64,000 bases of DNA from Bradyrhizobium sp. in8p8 (GCF_000426845.1 NZ_AUGD01000001.1:644001-708000), one strand, 5' to 3'; shown: positions 42,454 through 51,200, numbered from the stretch's first letter. Numbers and translations are program-made. The notes: generated by a model from the sequence alone, not told the origin.

Positions 42454-43565
42454 CAGGAGATCCGGAGCCGCCGCAAAAGCTTGCCGAGGACCGCCTCGTA
42501 CTCCTCGGGCTTGGAGAAATCGGCGTAGAGCTTGCCTTTCAAGAACTCTGGCAGCTCACATTCCTCGTAGAGCAGCGGCAGCACGACCACCTCGCCGCTC
42601 GCGATCTCGCGGTTCATCGCCACGTCGAGCTCCTTCTTCACCCAAGGAGCGCCGATCGACTTTTTCGACAGGACGACGGCGATGTAGCGGCTGAGCTTCA
42701 TCCCCTCTTCGATCTTGGCGATCAGCGAGTCCCCGATGTCGATTTCGGCCTCGTCCAGCCACACATGCTCTACGCCATGAGCGAGCAGATCCTTGCGAAG
42801 CTGGCGCACGAAGGGTTTGTCGACGCCAGTATGGCTCAGGAAGATGCCGTGATACTTCTCATGCGCCGGATCGGCCTTCTCCAACGCGAGGCTGTCGCGA
42901 ACGAGCTGGTTCTGGGCTTCCTGCGACGTCGGCGGCGTCAGCAGCCAGCCCGTCGGGGTGCCGAGCATCAGCTGACCGCCGAGGCTGTAGCCCTCCGGCG
43001 TCGCGGCGATCGACCCATAGCCTTCGCCGGGATCGGATAGGCACAGCGTCCAGCCGCCGGTCCGCGACAGAACCTCGAAATAGCGCGCGAAGGGGCTGTC
43101 GAGATCGACCGGCCCCATCCTGCGCCCCTTCTTAATGAGAAGCTCCGAACGCTTTACGAAACTCGCCACTTTCGGCGCCACATATCCAAGATGGGTTTCG
43201 CGATAGCCGAAGAAGTTCACCCGCTTCGGCTCGGACAGGCACCAAACGACCGTCGCGCCACCCGCAATCGCGGCCTCCATCTCCTTGCGTCGGTCCTCGC
43301 CATCGAAGGCGGAGTCGAGGTCGTAGCGGTCATTCTGCCCCTTCAGCTTGCCCAGCTCGTAAAGTTCGTTCGAAAACTCTCCGGCCTTACCGAACAGAAA
43401 ATGCGTGTAGCTCTCCGGATTGATGATGATCGTGTCGTATTCGTAGAGCGGATAGGCCGCCCGCTCTCGATCGACATCGGGCTGGCAGAGCCCGAGATTT
43501 TCGATCTCCACGCCATCGATCTTGTCGCCGGTGTAAGTCAGCCCGACAGTCAGCACCCGTTTCAC
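42453..43565 (-). CDS. TIR-domain protein with novel N-terminal domain
   Basis: A 370-residue protein. Residues 238-370 form a TIR domain: YHGIFLSHTGVDKPFVRQL, VWLDEAEIDIGDSLIAKIEE, YIAVVLSKKSIGAPWVKKEL with the catalytic Glu at 312, and VVVLPLLYEECELP. This is the arrangement of NAD-consuming bacterial TIR effectors. The first 230 residues are unknown and contain VLTVGLTYTGDKIDGVEIEN and DTIIINPESYTHFLFGKAGE, which could be a sensor or nucleotide-binding fold. It overlaps the upstream nuclease-like gene by 4 bp and the HEPN gene by 1 bp, so all three are translationally coupled. Confidence 0.8.
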   Translation of the reverse strand: MKRVLTVGLTYTGDKIDGVEIENLGLCQPDVDRERAAYPLYEYDTIIINPESYTHFLFGKAGEFSNELYELGKLKGQNDRYDLDSAFDGEDRRKEMEAAIAGGATVVWCLSEPKRVNFFGYRETHLGYVAPKVASFVKRSELLIKKGRRMGPVDLDSPFARYFEVLSRTGGWTLCLSDPGEGYGSIAATPEGYSLGGQLMLGTPTGWLLTPPTSQEAQNQLVRDSLALEKADPAHEKYHGIFLSHTGVDKPFVRQLRKDLLAHGVEHVWLDEAEIDIGDSLIAKIEEGMKLSRYIAVVLSKKSIGAPWVKKELDVAMNREIASGEVVVLPLLYEECELPEFLKGKLYADFSKPEEYEAVLGKLLRRLRIS

Positions 43566-44197
43566 GTGTCGTTCCTTTCCGCCGCCTGCTTGGCCGCCTC
43601 TCTAGCTTTCACTTCCAAAACCTCGCCGCGGCTGCCGACGAGCGCGATCTCGATGCCGGCCAAGGCGCACCGCGGCGCGAGCCGCTCGGCCAGGCGCAAG
43701 GTGCCGTCCGTCAGCGGAACCACGGCCACCTGACGCCCCTGCGATGGCGTGGCCATCAGCAGGCCTACGGTCTCGCAAAGACCCCGGTAGAGCCGCGACA
43801 ACTGGCCTGGATGCCGCGCGTTGATAATGCCGCCCTTGCATTCGGCCGAGATGACGTGGTCGCCGATATTCGCGACGACATCACCGAGCCCGGACTTCGG
43901 GTTGACGGTGATCGTCTGGCCCGCCGGATTTCGATAGACTCCGCCATAGGCGGTGCTACCGACGCCGGAGACCTTGGTGAACGCTCGCCGCCCCAGCCAG
44001 CCCGCGAAATCGAACTGCTTTCCGTGCTCGCCGTCGGGATGGACACGGACGTCCCGTGCGCCCTGCGTGCGGAGCAAGTGCATCGCGTAGGCGACCATCA
44101 CCGCGCCCTCATACAGATGATGTTCGTGGGCGCCGTCCGATTTTCCGGCGCGGTTCGGCGGCGGCTCGAGCGCCGTCACGAGATCCTCGAAATCCAA
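43562..44197 (-). CDS. Putative PD-(D/E)XK nuclease-like protein
   Basis: A protein of about 211 residues. KQFDFAGWLGRRAFT, then GDHVISAECKGGIINARHPG suggests a PD-(D/E)XK core with E119-x-K121 (counted from the TTG start) and the aspartate some 50 residues earlier; a helix with QLSRLYRGLCETVGLLM follows. The start is uncertain: TTG at 44197 (GGGGAG upstream) or GTG at 44179; the frame beyond is antisense to the divergent gene. Its ATGA/TGA overlap with the TIR gene puts it first in the operon. It may supply DNA cleavage or recognition. Confidence 0.55.
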   Translation of the reverse strand: MDFEDLVTALEPPPNRAGKSDGAHEHHLYEGAVMVAYAMHLLRTQGARDVRVHPDGEHGKQFDFAGWLGRRAFTKVSGVGSTAYGGVYRNPAGQTITVNPKSGLGDVVANIGDHVISAECKGGIINARHPGQLSRLYRGLCETVGLLMATPSQGRQVAVVPLTDGTLRLAERLAPRCALAGIEIALVGSRGEVLEVKAREAAKQAAERNDT

Positions 44198-44290
44198 TCC
44201 AGCCTCCCCGCGATATCTGCGGACGCGCAGCGCGCACCATTGACAGGAGCTTATAACCGGCCATATTTGCCCGGTAAAGGAAGGCCTGTC

Positions 44291-44845
44291 ATGTTTACCT
44301 ATAGCCCCGAAAAATTTGCGTCGCTCTACGCCTCCGAACTTGGCCAGCGCATCTGGGCCTTTCTCACGCGGCCCGAAAACGTCGCCCGCCTGGAGACCGC
44401 GTCCGAACTCGGCAAGCCCGCGGTCGAAGGCATCGAGGAGCAGCTCCTGGCGGAATTCCGCGAGGAGGTCTTGGCCGACCGCGTGAAGCAGATGGTCGGC
44501 CATATGGTGCGGCAGATCCTGGAGCAGCGAGATTGGGTGCTCGACCAGACCGATGTGAAAGTTCAGTCGGTGCCCTTCAGCAAGGCGGCACGCTATCGCC
44601 GGCCTGACTGGTTCACCTTTCACGCCTTCCGCAACAGCAGTGATCCGCGCGACGTCGTTATCACCGATCGCCGGCAAAATCCGACGCTGCCGAACGGCGC
44701 GCGCTGGACCTTCTACGCTACCTTCGCCAGCCCGCTAAAAGCGGCGGTGGCGTTCGGCGTCAACGACATCAAGCAGCTTCGTCAGCAGGTCCATTCGCAC
44801 GGCTTCCACCGTGTTCGCATCGAGCGGATGCTGCGCCGGGCATGA
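44291..44845 (+). CDS. Unknown 184-residue protein, divergent from the TIR operon
   Basis: A protein that begins FTYSPEKFASLYASELGQRI and is mainly helical up to residue 95 (IEEQLLAEFREEVLADRVKQ, MVGHMVRQILEQRDW), then beta-rich (RPDWFTFHAFRNSSDPRDVV, RWTFYATFASPLKAAVAFG). AAGGAAGG upstream supports the ATG. It is divergent from the nuclease-TIR-HEPN operon with about 90 bases between the starts, so the two directions may share control. I recognise no family. Confidence 0.6.
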   Translation: MFTYSPEKFASLYASELGQRIWAFLTRPENVARLETASELGKPAVEGIEEQLLAEFREEVLADRVKQMVGHMVRQILEQRDWVLDQTDVKVQSVPFSKAARYRRPDWFTFHAFRNSSDPRDVVITDRRQNPTLPNGARWTFYATFASPLKAAVAFGVNDIKQLRQQVHSHGFHRVRIERMLRRA

Positions 44846-44854
44846 GACGAGCAG

Positions 44855-45781
44855 ATGATGACTGATCTATTCGATGTCGACGGCGCCAATCTCGATCGCG
44901 GGTTTGAAAACCTGAAAGCCGCCGAGCTTCCGATCGAGCAGCAGCTTCACGCCATGCTGCAAGAGATGTGGGGGCGTTACGAGCCTTATGCCGACCCCGA
45001 CTTTCGGCAGGGTTTCGCACGCGATGTCGATGGCCGATTTTGGGAGATGTATCTGGGCTGCACGCTGCTCGAGGCGGGCCGCACCCTGCTTCCCGTCGTC
45101 GAGCGCCAGCGCGAAGGCGGTCAGCCGGACCTCTGCGTCCTGGAAGATGGCCGCCGAATCTGGATCGAGGCCATTACCCCAGATGAAGGCGCACCGGGTC
45201 CTGACCAGATCGTGCGTCCGGTCCCCCTCAACGAGGGCGGCGGCCTCTTCGCCGCACCGATCCGTCAGGCGCAGTTGCGCACGTCCGGGGCGTTCTGGAC
45301 CAAGGCGCAGAGGATCGCGCGCTATCTCGAACAGGGTGTGATCGGCCCGGAAGACACGAGGATCATCGCGATCAGTGCGAGCCGCTTCGGCGTCTATGTC
45401 GCCGACCAGCCGTTGCCGCTGATCATGACCACGTTATTTCCGATCGGAGATGCCTACATCACCATCGATCGCGAGACCGGCAACGTCGTTGACGAAGGAT
45501 TTCACCCGGCCCCCTTCATCGACCGCGAACGCAATCCGATCCCGCGCACGGCGTTTCTCGACGAGCGTTTCGCTGACATCTCAGGTGTGATCTGGTCGCG
45601 CGTTGGCCTCGGCAACCTCTCGCGTCGAAGCCGCCCGCTGACCTATGTCCACAACCCCTTGGCGCAGGTTCCGCTGGCGACAAGCTGGGGCGTCTGGGAT
45701 CGCGAGTTCGTCATCACGCCGCGCGGCGACGAGTGGGAGGCCAACGACATTCTGGCGCAAGCCGCAGCGGAGGCATCATGA
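44855..45781 (+). CDS. Nuclease-like unknown protein (paralogue 1)
   Basis: A 308-residue protein. FWEMYLGCTLLEAG, then QPDLCVLEDGRRIWIEAITP reads like a PD-(D/E)XK core: an N-terminal Glu, an Asp after a strand and a strand ending in Glu. The final Lys is replaced (EAI), so it may be an inactive or variant nuclease. The next gene has the same order of motifs (LFELYLLACFREQG, SPDFLIENDG, CWIEAV), so the two are distant paralogues. It starts 9 bases after the preceding gene. Function unknown; close packing in a defence island suggests a role there. Confidence 0.6.
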   Translation: MMTDLFDVDGANLDRGFENLKAAELPIEQQLHAMLQEMWGRYEPYADPDFRQGFARDVDGRFWEMYLGCTLLEAGRTLLPVVERQREGGQPDLCVLEDGRRIWIEAITPDEGAPGPDQIVRPVPLNEGGGLFAAPIRQAQLRTSGAFWTKAQRIARYLEQGVIGPEDTRIIAISASRFGVYVADQPLPLIMTTLFPIGDAYITIDRETGNVVDEGFHPAPFIDRERNPIPRTAFLDERFADISGVIWSRVGLGNLSRRSRPLTYVHNPLAQVPLATSWGVWDREFVITPRGDEWEANDILAQAAAEAS

Positions 45782-45832
45782 CGATGCGCCCGAGTGCCCG
45801 CGTCTGGCGCCTTCCGTTCCGTGAGGTTGATC

Positions 45833-47227
45833 ATGGCCGTCGGCGATGAGCAGCGACTGATCACGCCGATCAGCCAGCGGCAGTTTGAGCTCTATGCGCT
45901 GTCGCTCGAACGTGGGCCCAATTTTGATCCCGCGCAGATCTTCGGGAGCTATCAAGCCGGACACGGCAGCGCGAGCGGCTGCATCCTCCTCGATCCGGAG
46001 CGCGGGACCTTCACCGCCCTGGCCTTGCGCAGGCGTGTCGATCATCGCTGGGTCCGCGTCGATGAAGGCGGCCCCTATCCCACTCCCGAAGCCGCGCTGG
46101 ATCAGCTCACCATCAGCATGCGCGCTGGCGAGCCGCCCGAGCCATTGCCGCCGGGCGCACGGCGACGGCCGCTTCTGCTGAAGACCGGATCGCGAGGCAC
46201 ATCGCCGGAGTTCGACCTGCTGACGAGCACGATCAGCCATTTCCCGGCGCTGATGGCGGTCGGCGAATGCTACCTCGCGCTTCCCAATCCGGATGCCAAT
46301 TTCGTCCCCGATCTGCAGACCAGCAATTTCGCGTCCCGCCTCTTCGAACTCTATCTTCTTGCCTGCTTCCGCGAGCAAGGCCTGATCGTCCGGCAGAAGC
46401 ATGTCTCACCGGACTTCCTGATCGAGAACGATGGCGCCGCCTGCTGGATCGAAGCCGTGACCGCGAATTCCGAGACGCCCCGCTCCGGCGGGATCGGGGA
46501 CTGGGTGCATGCTCCGGTCGATCGAAATGAACGCTTAACCGGCGCGCCAGCTGAGCGCTTCGCCAAGACGCTGCGCGGCAAGCTTCAGCGCAACTATCAT
46601 GAGCTGGATCATGTAAAGGGGATACCCTTCGCTCTGGCGATCGCTGACTTCTATGAATCCGGCTCGATGGTTTGGAGCCGCGAGGCTTTGCCGACCTATC
46701 TCTACGGCCTGCGGGCAGATGTCGAAGGCGAAGGCGCCGGGCGACGTGCGATCGGCACGCCGATCAACAATCTTACGGGCAGGCACGGCATTCCGGCCGG
46801 GCTATTCCGCGATCCCGACTTCGCTCACCTCTCTGCCGTCATCTTCAGCAACGCGGCGACGCTCGCCAAATTCAACCGCATGGGCTTTCTCGCTGGATGG
46901 CGGCCGCCGGGCCTCACGATGACCCGCCGCGGCATTCTCTTCGACCGAACGCCGGGCGCGCTGGAGCCCATTGATTTCGATCTGTCGGTCGACAGCGCCG
47001 AATACCAAGCGCTCTGGCCTTGGGGCGAAGCCTGGTGTCAGGAACTGGAGGTCTTTCACAACCCACAGGCGACGCACCCCATTCCCTTCGATCTCATACC
47101 CGGCGCGACCCATTGGTTCGAGCGCGGCGGCGACGTCGAGTGCAACACCATGTGGGCGAACTCGGTCATTTCATCGATCACTCATCTGCGCATGGCCGGC
47201 GCGCAAGGCGAAAGCGAGCGGCCATGA
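45833..47227 (+). CDS. Nuclease-like unknown protein (paralogue 2)
   Basis: A 464-residue protein. The first 110 residues (SQRQFELYALSLERGPNFDP and a GARRRPLLL stretch) are unique to it. After that FASRLFELYLLACFREQGLI, SPDFLIENDGAACWIEAVTA matches the core of the preceding protein, again with Glu-Ala in place of Glu-x-Lys. A second half with LPTYLYGLRADVEGEGAG and RGILFDRTPGALEPIDFDLS has no obvious relative. The ATG at 45833 (GAGG upstream) is preferred to the GTG at 45794. It sits 55 bases before the Lit-like gene in the same direction. Confidence 0.6.
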   Translation: MAVGDEQRLITPISQRQFELYALSLERGPNFDPAQIFGSYQAGHGSASGCILLDPERGTFTALALRRRVDHRWVRVDEGGPYPTPEAALDQLTISMRAGEPPEPLPPGARRRPLLLKTGSRGTSPEFDLLTSTISHFPALMAVGECYLALPNPDANFVPDLQTSNFASRLFELYLLACFREQGLIVRQKHVSPDFLIENDGAACWIEAVTANSETPRSGGIGDWVHAPVDRNERLTGAPAERFAKTLRGKLQRNYHELDHVKGIPFALAIADFYESGSMVWSREALPTYLYGLRADVEGEGAGRRAIGTPINNLTGRHGIPAGLFRDPDFAHLSAVIFSNAATLAKFNRMGFLAGWRPPGLTMTRRGILFDRTPGALEPIDFDLSVDSAEYQALWPWGEAWCQELEVFHNPQATHPIPFDLIPGATHWFERGGDVECNTMWANSVISSITHLRMAGAQGESERP

Positions 47228-47282
47228 TCTGCCCGCCATGCATGCGTCGCCGTCCTCGCCCATCAAAGGAGCATCGTTGAAC

Positions 47283-48205
47283 ATGGAAACGGAACCATCC
47301 GACCGGACCATCGTCCTCCATCTCCTGCGCGGGGCTGTACCCGAGCGCGCCGACGAGATCAGCGGCCTATGGAGCCAGTATGGTCATGGTGTGGAAGTCG
47401 CGCCGAGCACCAAGGGCGTGACGATGAAGGCCGATGACAAGCGCATCCAGTTCGACACCAAGACGATCGACTTTTTCTGGCTGCTCGGCTTCAGCGCATG
47501 GCGTGCCATCGAGGTGTATTCGCCGGCCCTGCTGGTGGCGACATGGACCGGAATGCCGCTTGATCAGGCCCTCAAGATCGATGCCGAACGGGGGCAATAC
47601 GAATTCGATTACAAGCAGCGCGTCAGCACCGCTCAATCGCTCATCGCGGCCGAACAGACCGCACAGATTTCCTGGCCTGCGGACATCCCCGAGCCGACCG
47701 CTGACCGCGACAGCTTGGGAGATGTCCAGCACAAGACGATGTTCGACCTCGTCGCGTTTGCCCTGGCCTTCGCGCTGCTGCACGAATTCCGGCACGTCAT
47801 GTATTGCGCCGACAAGAGCGCACCGTCGACACTGCCCGAGGAGGAAATCGGCTGCGATAACTGGGCCCGCGAGTTCATGACCAGCGGCCTCGCCGCCTAT
47901 GCGAAGGAGCATAGGACAACTACGCTCAAGTCCAGCAGAAGCGCGCGATGGGAATAGCGCTCGCCGCCGTGATCATCCATGCGATGACGCCGACCCACGC
48001 GCATTGGGGCAATCGGCAGTATCCACCGATCGCCGAGCGGCTGACGGCGATGATCGGAGGCTACAATCTGCCGCCCGGCTCGTCCTTCTGGCCCTTCACG
48101 GCCTGCCTTTTGATCACGCTGATGAGGCAGGAGGGCCGGCCGCTCGACATCATCGCGTACTCAAATCAGGAAATGGTCGAGGCCCTGCTCGACCGGCTCC
48201 GTTGA
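47283..48205 (+). pseudogene. Lit-like zinc metallopeptidase, split by a frameshift
   Basis: The first frame (47283 to about 47915) contains IDFFWLLGFSAWRAIEVYSP, the zinc motif HEFRH (HExxH) in ALLHEFRHVMYCAD, and the downstream EEEIGCDNWAREFM acidic helix. At about 47911-47916 one base is gained or lost; the other frame (with ATG at 47948) continues NYAQVQQKRAMGIALAAVII, HWGNRQYPPIAERL and FWPFTACLLITLM to 48205. Combined, this resembles phage-exclusion Lit proteins (peptidase family U49), which cleave EF-Tu on infection. The shift makes the gene broken unless it is a sequencing error. The Lit identity is moderate; the metallopeptidase call is firmer. Confidence 0.6.
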
Positions 48206-48223
48206 CGCTGCGGGGAGCGCGAC

Positions 48224-48727
48224 GTGCCGGTCTATTTCATTGGCGAAGATGAAAACGGATGCTCCCCGATCAAGATCGGCGTGGCGAAGAACATCGAGGC
48301 GCGCCAGCGCAACCTCCACACGGGGAATCCTTTGGAGCTGCGACTGCTCGGGTGGATCGAAGCGACCGACGCCTTCCAGCTTGAACGAGAGCTGCACAAG
48401 CATTTTGGATCGACCCATGTGCGTGGAGAATGGTTCGACATCGAGCCGGGTGACATCCTGGCCATTCTCAAGCGCGCCGGCCGCGCTGGATTTGTCGCCA
48501 AGAACGCCGATGCTTTCCAGATCGTCGGTTATGATCGCGACGCCATTCCCGAATACCTCGGCGTGTGGGAATGGGCCGATCTGGAAATCGACGAATGCTG
48601 CCCGTTCTGCGGATGTCTATGCGGCATGCATTTTCAGGAAGCCTCGCAGATGTACTATTGCATCCGATGCGACACGCTGACCGACTTTTCCGAGCTCGAT
48701 CCGCGTGAGTATCCGCCGGACGAGTGA
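48224..48727 (+). CDS. GIY-YIG (T5orf172-like) nuclease with zinc ribbon
   Basis: A 167-residue protein starting at GTG (GGGGAG 6 bases upstream). Residues 3-90 match the T5orf172/MUG113 subset of GIY-YIG nucleases: VYFIGEDENG, then IKIGVAKNIEARQRNLHTGN, LERELHKHFG and GEWFDIEPGDI. The C-terminus has CCPFCGCLCG and YYCIRCD, a probable zinc ribbon. These domains appear in phage and mobile-element nucleases. It follows the Lit-like gene by 18 bases. Whether it is a defence effector or a selfish nuclease is open. Confidence 0.75.
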   Translation: MPVYFIGEDENGCSPIKIGVAKNIEARQRNLHTGNPLELRLLGWIEATDAFQLERELHKHFGSTHVRGEWFDIEPGDILAILKRAGRAGFVAKNADAFQIVGYDRDAIPEYLGVWEWADLEIDECCPFCGCLCGMHFQEASQMYYCIRCDTLTDFSELDPREYPPDE

Positions 48728-48864
48728 TGTCCTGAAAGGCGGAAAGATGCCAATCCTGAGAAGCTGAAACCCGGCTTTGCGCTTCTGAGGGGAACGCCAT
48801 CCCCTGCGGCCGGCCTTCGTCTCAGCCGCCCCCTTTTGCGGGGAGCCCCCGCAACGCCCCCTTC

Positions 48865-48901
48865 AGAGTGAGAGTGCGGACCGGCTTCGCCGTGACGGGT
48901 T
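48865..48901 (+). repeat. Copy of the ardC-type leader before the ardC remnant
   Basis: AGAGTGAGAGT (48865-48875) followed after 15 bases by CGTGACGGGTT (48891-48901), 44 bases before the remnant's ATG. It reproduces the leader pair of parB and ardC in the opposite genome orientation. Confidence 0.65.
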
Positions 48902-48945
48902 GAGGGCTGAAAGAGGGGCCCCGGCGCCGGTCGCGGAGATCGGTG

Positions 48946-49309
48946 ATGTCCAGAAAGACCTGACAAGCTCGGGCTGGCCAGGACCGGGCGAGCTATACGA
49001 TGAACTTACCGACAATATCATCGCAGAACTTGAGGCCGGGCGCGTGCCTGGGTCCAACCTTGGAGGACGGCGGCTGCGAAGGCGCCACTTGCCAAACGCC
49101 GCGACCGGGCGGAATTATTCCGGGATCAACGTGCTGATCCTTTGGAGCGCCGCGGCACGGCTTTTCGGGCCAGAGCGGGCCCACCTTCCGCCAGGCGCTC
49201 GCGCTCGGCGGCAATGTCCGCAACGGCGAGCGCGGCACGTCCGTCGTGTACGCCGACCGATTCGTACCCGACGACGAGAAGCGGCGCGCCCGAGCAGGCG
49301 CGAGCGGCG
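48946..49309 (+). pseudogene. ardC: Decayed second ardC (5' part only)
   Basis: After the leader, an ATG at 48946 reads into a stop after five codons. Another frame gives LYDELTDNIIAELEAGRVPG, and later RNYSGINVLILWS, LTFRQALALGGNVRNGERGT and VVYADRFVPDDEKRRA occur in alternating frames. These match the first about 110 residues of ArdC at 14.9 kb. The peptidase half is absent and the next gene starts 62 bases later. It is a fragment of a second element backbone, in the opposite orientation. Confidence 0.8.
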
Positions 49310-49370
49310 ATTGATTGCTGCGCAATCTTGCTATGCTCGGACCCTTCCCTCCTAGTGATTCGCGCCTGCC

Positions 49371-51161
49371 ATGAGCATTTTATCAAGCGATCCGATTACT
49401 CAGCTCGCATTCTCGATGTTCGAGAGCAAGGGTGTCTATGCTTTGCTTCTCGGCTCTGGTCTCTCTCGTGCAGCCGGGATTCCAACTGGATGGGAAATCA
49501 CTTTGGACCTAGTTCGACGAGTCGCGCTCGCGCAAGGCGTCAAGAATCAGTCCGATTGGGCGACGTGGTATCGCAAAACGTATGGTGCGGAACCCGATTA
49601 TTCAGCGATTCTAGCAGGACTGGCGGCCTCGCCTGCCGAACGGCGATCCATCTTACATTCGTACATCGAGCCTGACGAAGACGATCGTGCAGAGGGTAAG
49701 AAACTTCCGACAGCCGCGCACCATGCAATCGCGGGCCTGGTTCGCGACGGGTATGTCCGAGTGATACTAACGACCAATTTCGATCGGCTATTAGAAAATG
49801 CACTGCGAGAAGTTGGCGTTGAGCCAACTGTCGTCACCTCCGTCGACAGCTTGTCAGGAGCCGAGCCGCTCACACATAGCCCGTGCTACGTGCTGAAGCT
49901 TCATGGTGACTACAAGGATGCACGCATCCTGAATACCGACGAAGAGTTAGGCGTGTATCCGCCGCAATACGATGCGCTGCTCGACCGCATTTTGGATGAG
50001 CACGGTCTTATAGTTTGCGGTTGGTCAGGCGAGTGGGATGACGCGCTACGGGCAGCATTGTTGCGCGCTCCTAACAGGCGTTACCCTACTTTCTGGAGCA
50101 TACGGGGGAAAGTTGGGAGCGGCGCAGAGCCCATCATCAGTCAGCGTAAGGCTGTGACCATTCCGGTTGCCGACGCCGATAGCTTTTTTCTGAAGTTGGC
50201 CGAGCTGGTGAAAACACTCGCCGAGACTCGGAAGCAGAGTCCGCTGACGATTGATATCCTCGTCGGCTCTATCAAGCGGTACGTTGCGAGGCCGGAATTT
50301 CGCATTCGACTCGATGAAGTCATCACACAGGAAGTTAACAAGCTTTTCGACCGCCTCGACGCGAAGGAGCTCTCTCCGCAGGGTGTGTGGTCCGTTGAGG
50401 AATTCCGCCGACGCCTTAAACTCTATGAGGCCACTACCGAGCCGCTCGCGAAAGCCTTTGGTGTTCTCGGACGATGGGGGGATGACGCCGAGCTTGCACT
50501 CATTGCCGATACGATCCGCGGCGTCGTTGCCAGGGCGAACAAGGTGGGCAGCGGCCTGAATATATGGCTTGATCTAAGGACGTATCCGGCCGTTCTGCTC
50601 ATGACTGCATATGGGCTCGGACTTGCGAGAGCAGAGCGTTGGAAGACCTTGCATGACCTGTTTTCTCTCTCGATGCCTAGGGACGAGCGGGACCCAAAAC
50701 GTCTCGTGAATTCGCTCTTCCTGTGGGACTGGAGGGGGTCAGACGACAATCTCTGGAATAACGTTGAAGGTTTCACGACAGGCAACAACCGCCGAAAAAC
50801 ACCACTCAGCGACCATCTATTCGACGTATCCTTCGAGTGGGGCACGGCGTTTTTGGGCGTCCCCACAGACAATGCTCTGCTGTTCGATCGTTTTGAGGCG
50901 CTGGGGGCGTTGGTCCACCTTGAAGAGAACAGTGAAAGGGCACTGAAGGATCAACTGGAGAACGGCGACAGGAAGGCTAGGATGTCTGTCGGTCGCATCG
51001 GCTGGCGAAGCGAGGGGCGACGCTCAATAGAACACGAGCTGAAATCAACTCCTACCAGGCAACAACTGCTTAAAGCAGGGTTCGCATTGGGCAGTGAAGC
51101 ATACCTCGATCTATTCTTGGAAAACCTATCACGGGTAGCACGATGGATGGAGTGGCGCTGA
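49371..51161 (+). CDS. SIR2-domain protein with large unknown C-terminal domain
   Basis: A 596-residue protein. The N-terminal 270 residues are a SIR2-like domain: YALLLGSGLSRAAGIPTGWE (NAD-binding GSG), VILTTNFDRLLE (catalytic Asn), CYVLKLHGDYKDARI (catalytic His) and LIVCGWSGEWDDALR. The remaining 320 residues have no recognised family; segments include LWNNVEGFTTGNNRR and FEALGALVHLEENSER. Defence SIR2 proteins typically pair the NADase with a C-terminal sensor. It follows the ardC remnant, and the CoiA-like nuclease starts 40 bases downstream. A weak promoter-like TTGATT/TATGCT pair and a GATTGC-TGC-GCAATC hairpin lie around 49311-49337. Confidence 0.8.
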   Translation: MSILSSDPITQLAFSMFESKGVYALLLGSGLSRAAGIPTGWEITLDLVRRVALAQGVKNQSDWATWYRKTYGAEPDYSAILAGLAASPAERRSILHSYIEPDEDDRAEGKKLPTAAHHAIAGLVRDGYVRVILTTNFDRLLENALREVGVEPTVVTSVDSLSGAEPLTHSPCYVLKLHGDYKDARILNTDEELGVYPPQYDALLDRILDEHGLIVCGWSGEWDDALRAALLRAPNRRYPTFWSIRGKVGSGAEPIISQRKAVTIPVADADSFFLKLAELVKTLAETRKQSPLTIDILVGSIKRYVARPEFRIRLDEVITQEVNKLFDRLDAKELSPQGVWSVEEFRRRLKLYEATTEPLAKAFGVLGRWGDDAELALIADTIRGVVARANKVGSGLNIWLDLRTYPAVLLMTAYGLGLARAERWKTLHDLFSLSMPRDERDPKRLVNSLFLWDWRGSDDNLWNNVEGFTTGNNRRKTPLSDHLFDVSFEWGTAFLGVPTDNALLFDRFEALGALVHLEENSERALKDQLENGDRKARMSVGRIGWRSEGRRSIEHELKSTPTRQQLLKAGFALGSEAYLDLFLENLSRVARWMEWR

Positions 51162-51200
51162 CACTCCACCTGGCGATACCGGCCAGGGAGCAGCCGGACG

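Noticed and set aside
47224-47280. 18-codon frame with a CPPC motif bridging to the Lit-like gene
   Set aside because: It overlaps the upstream stop as ATGA, but is too short and arginine-rich to distinguish from chance.
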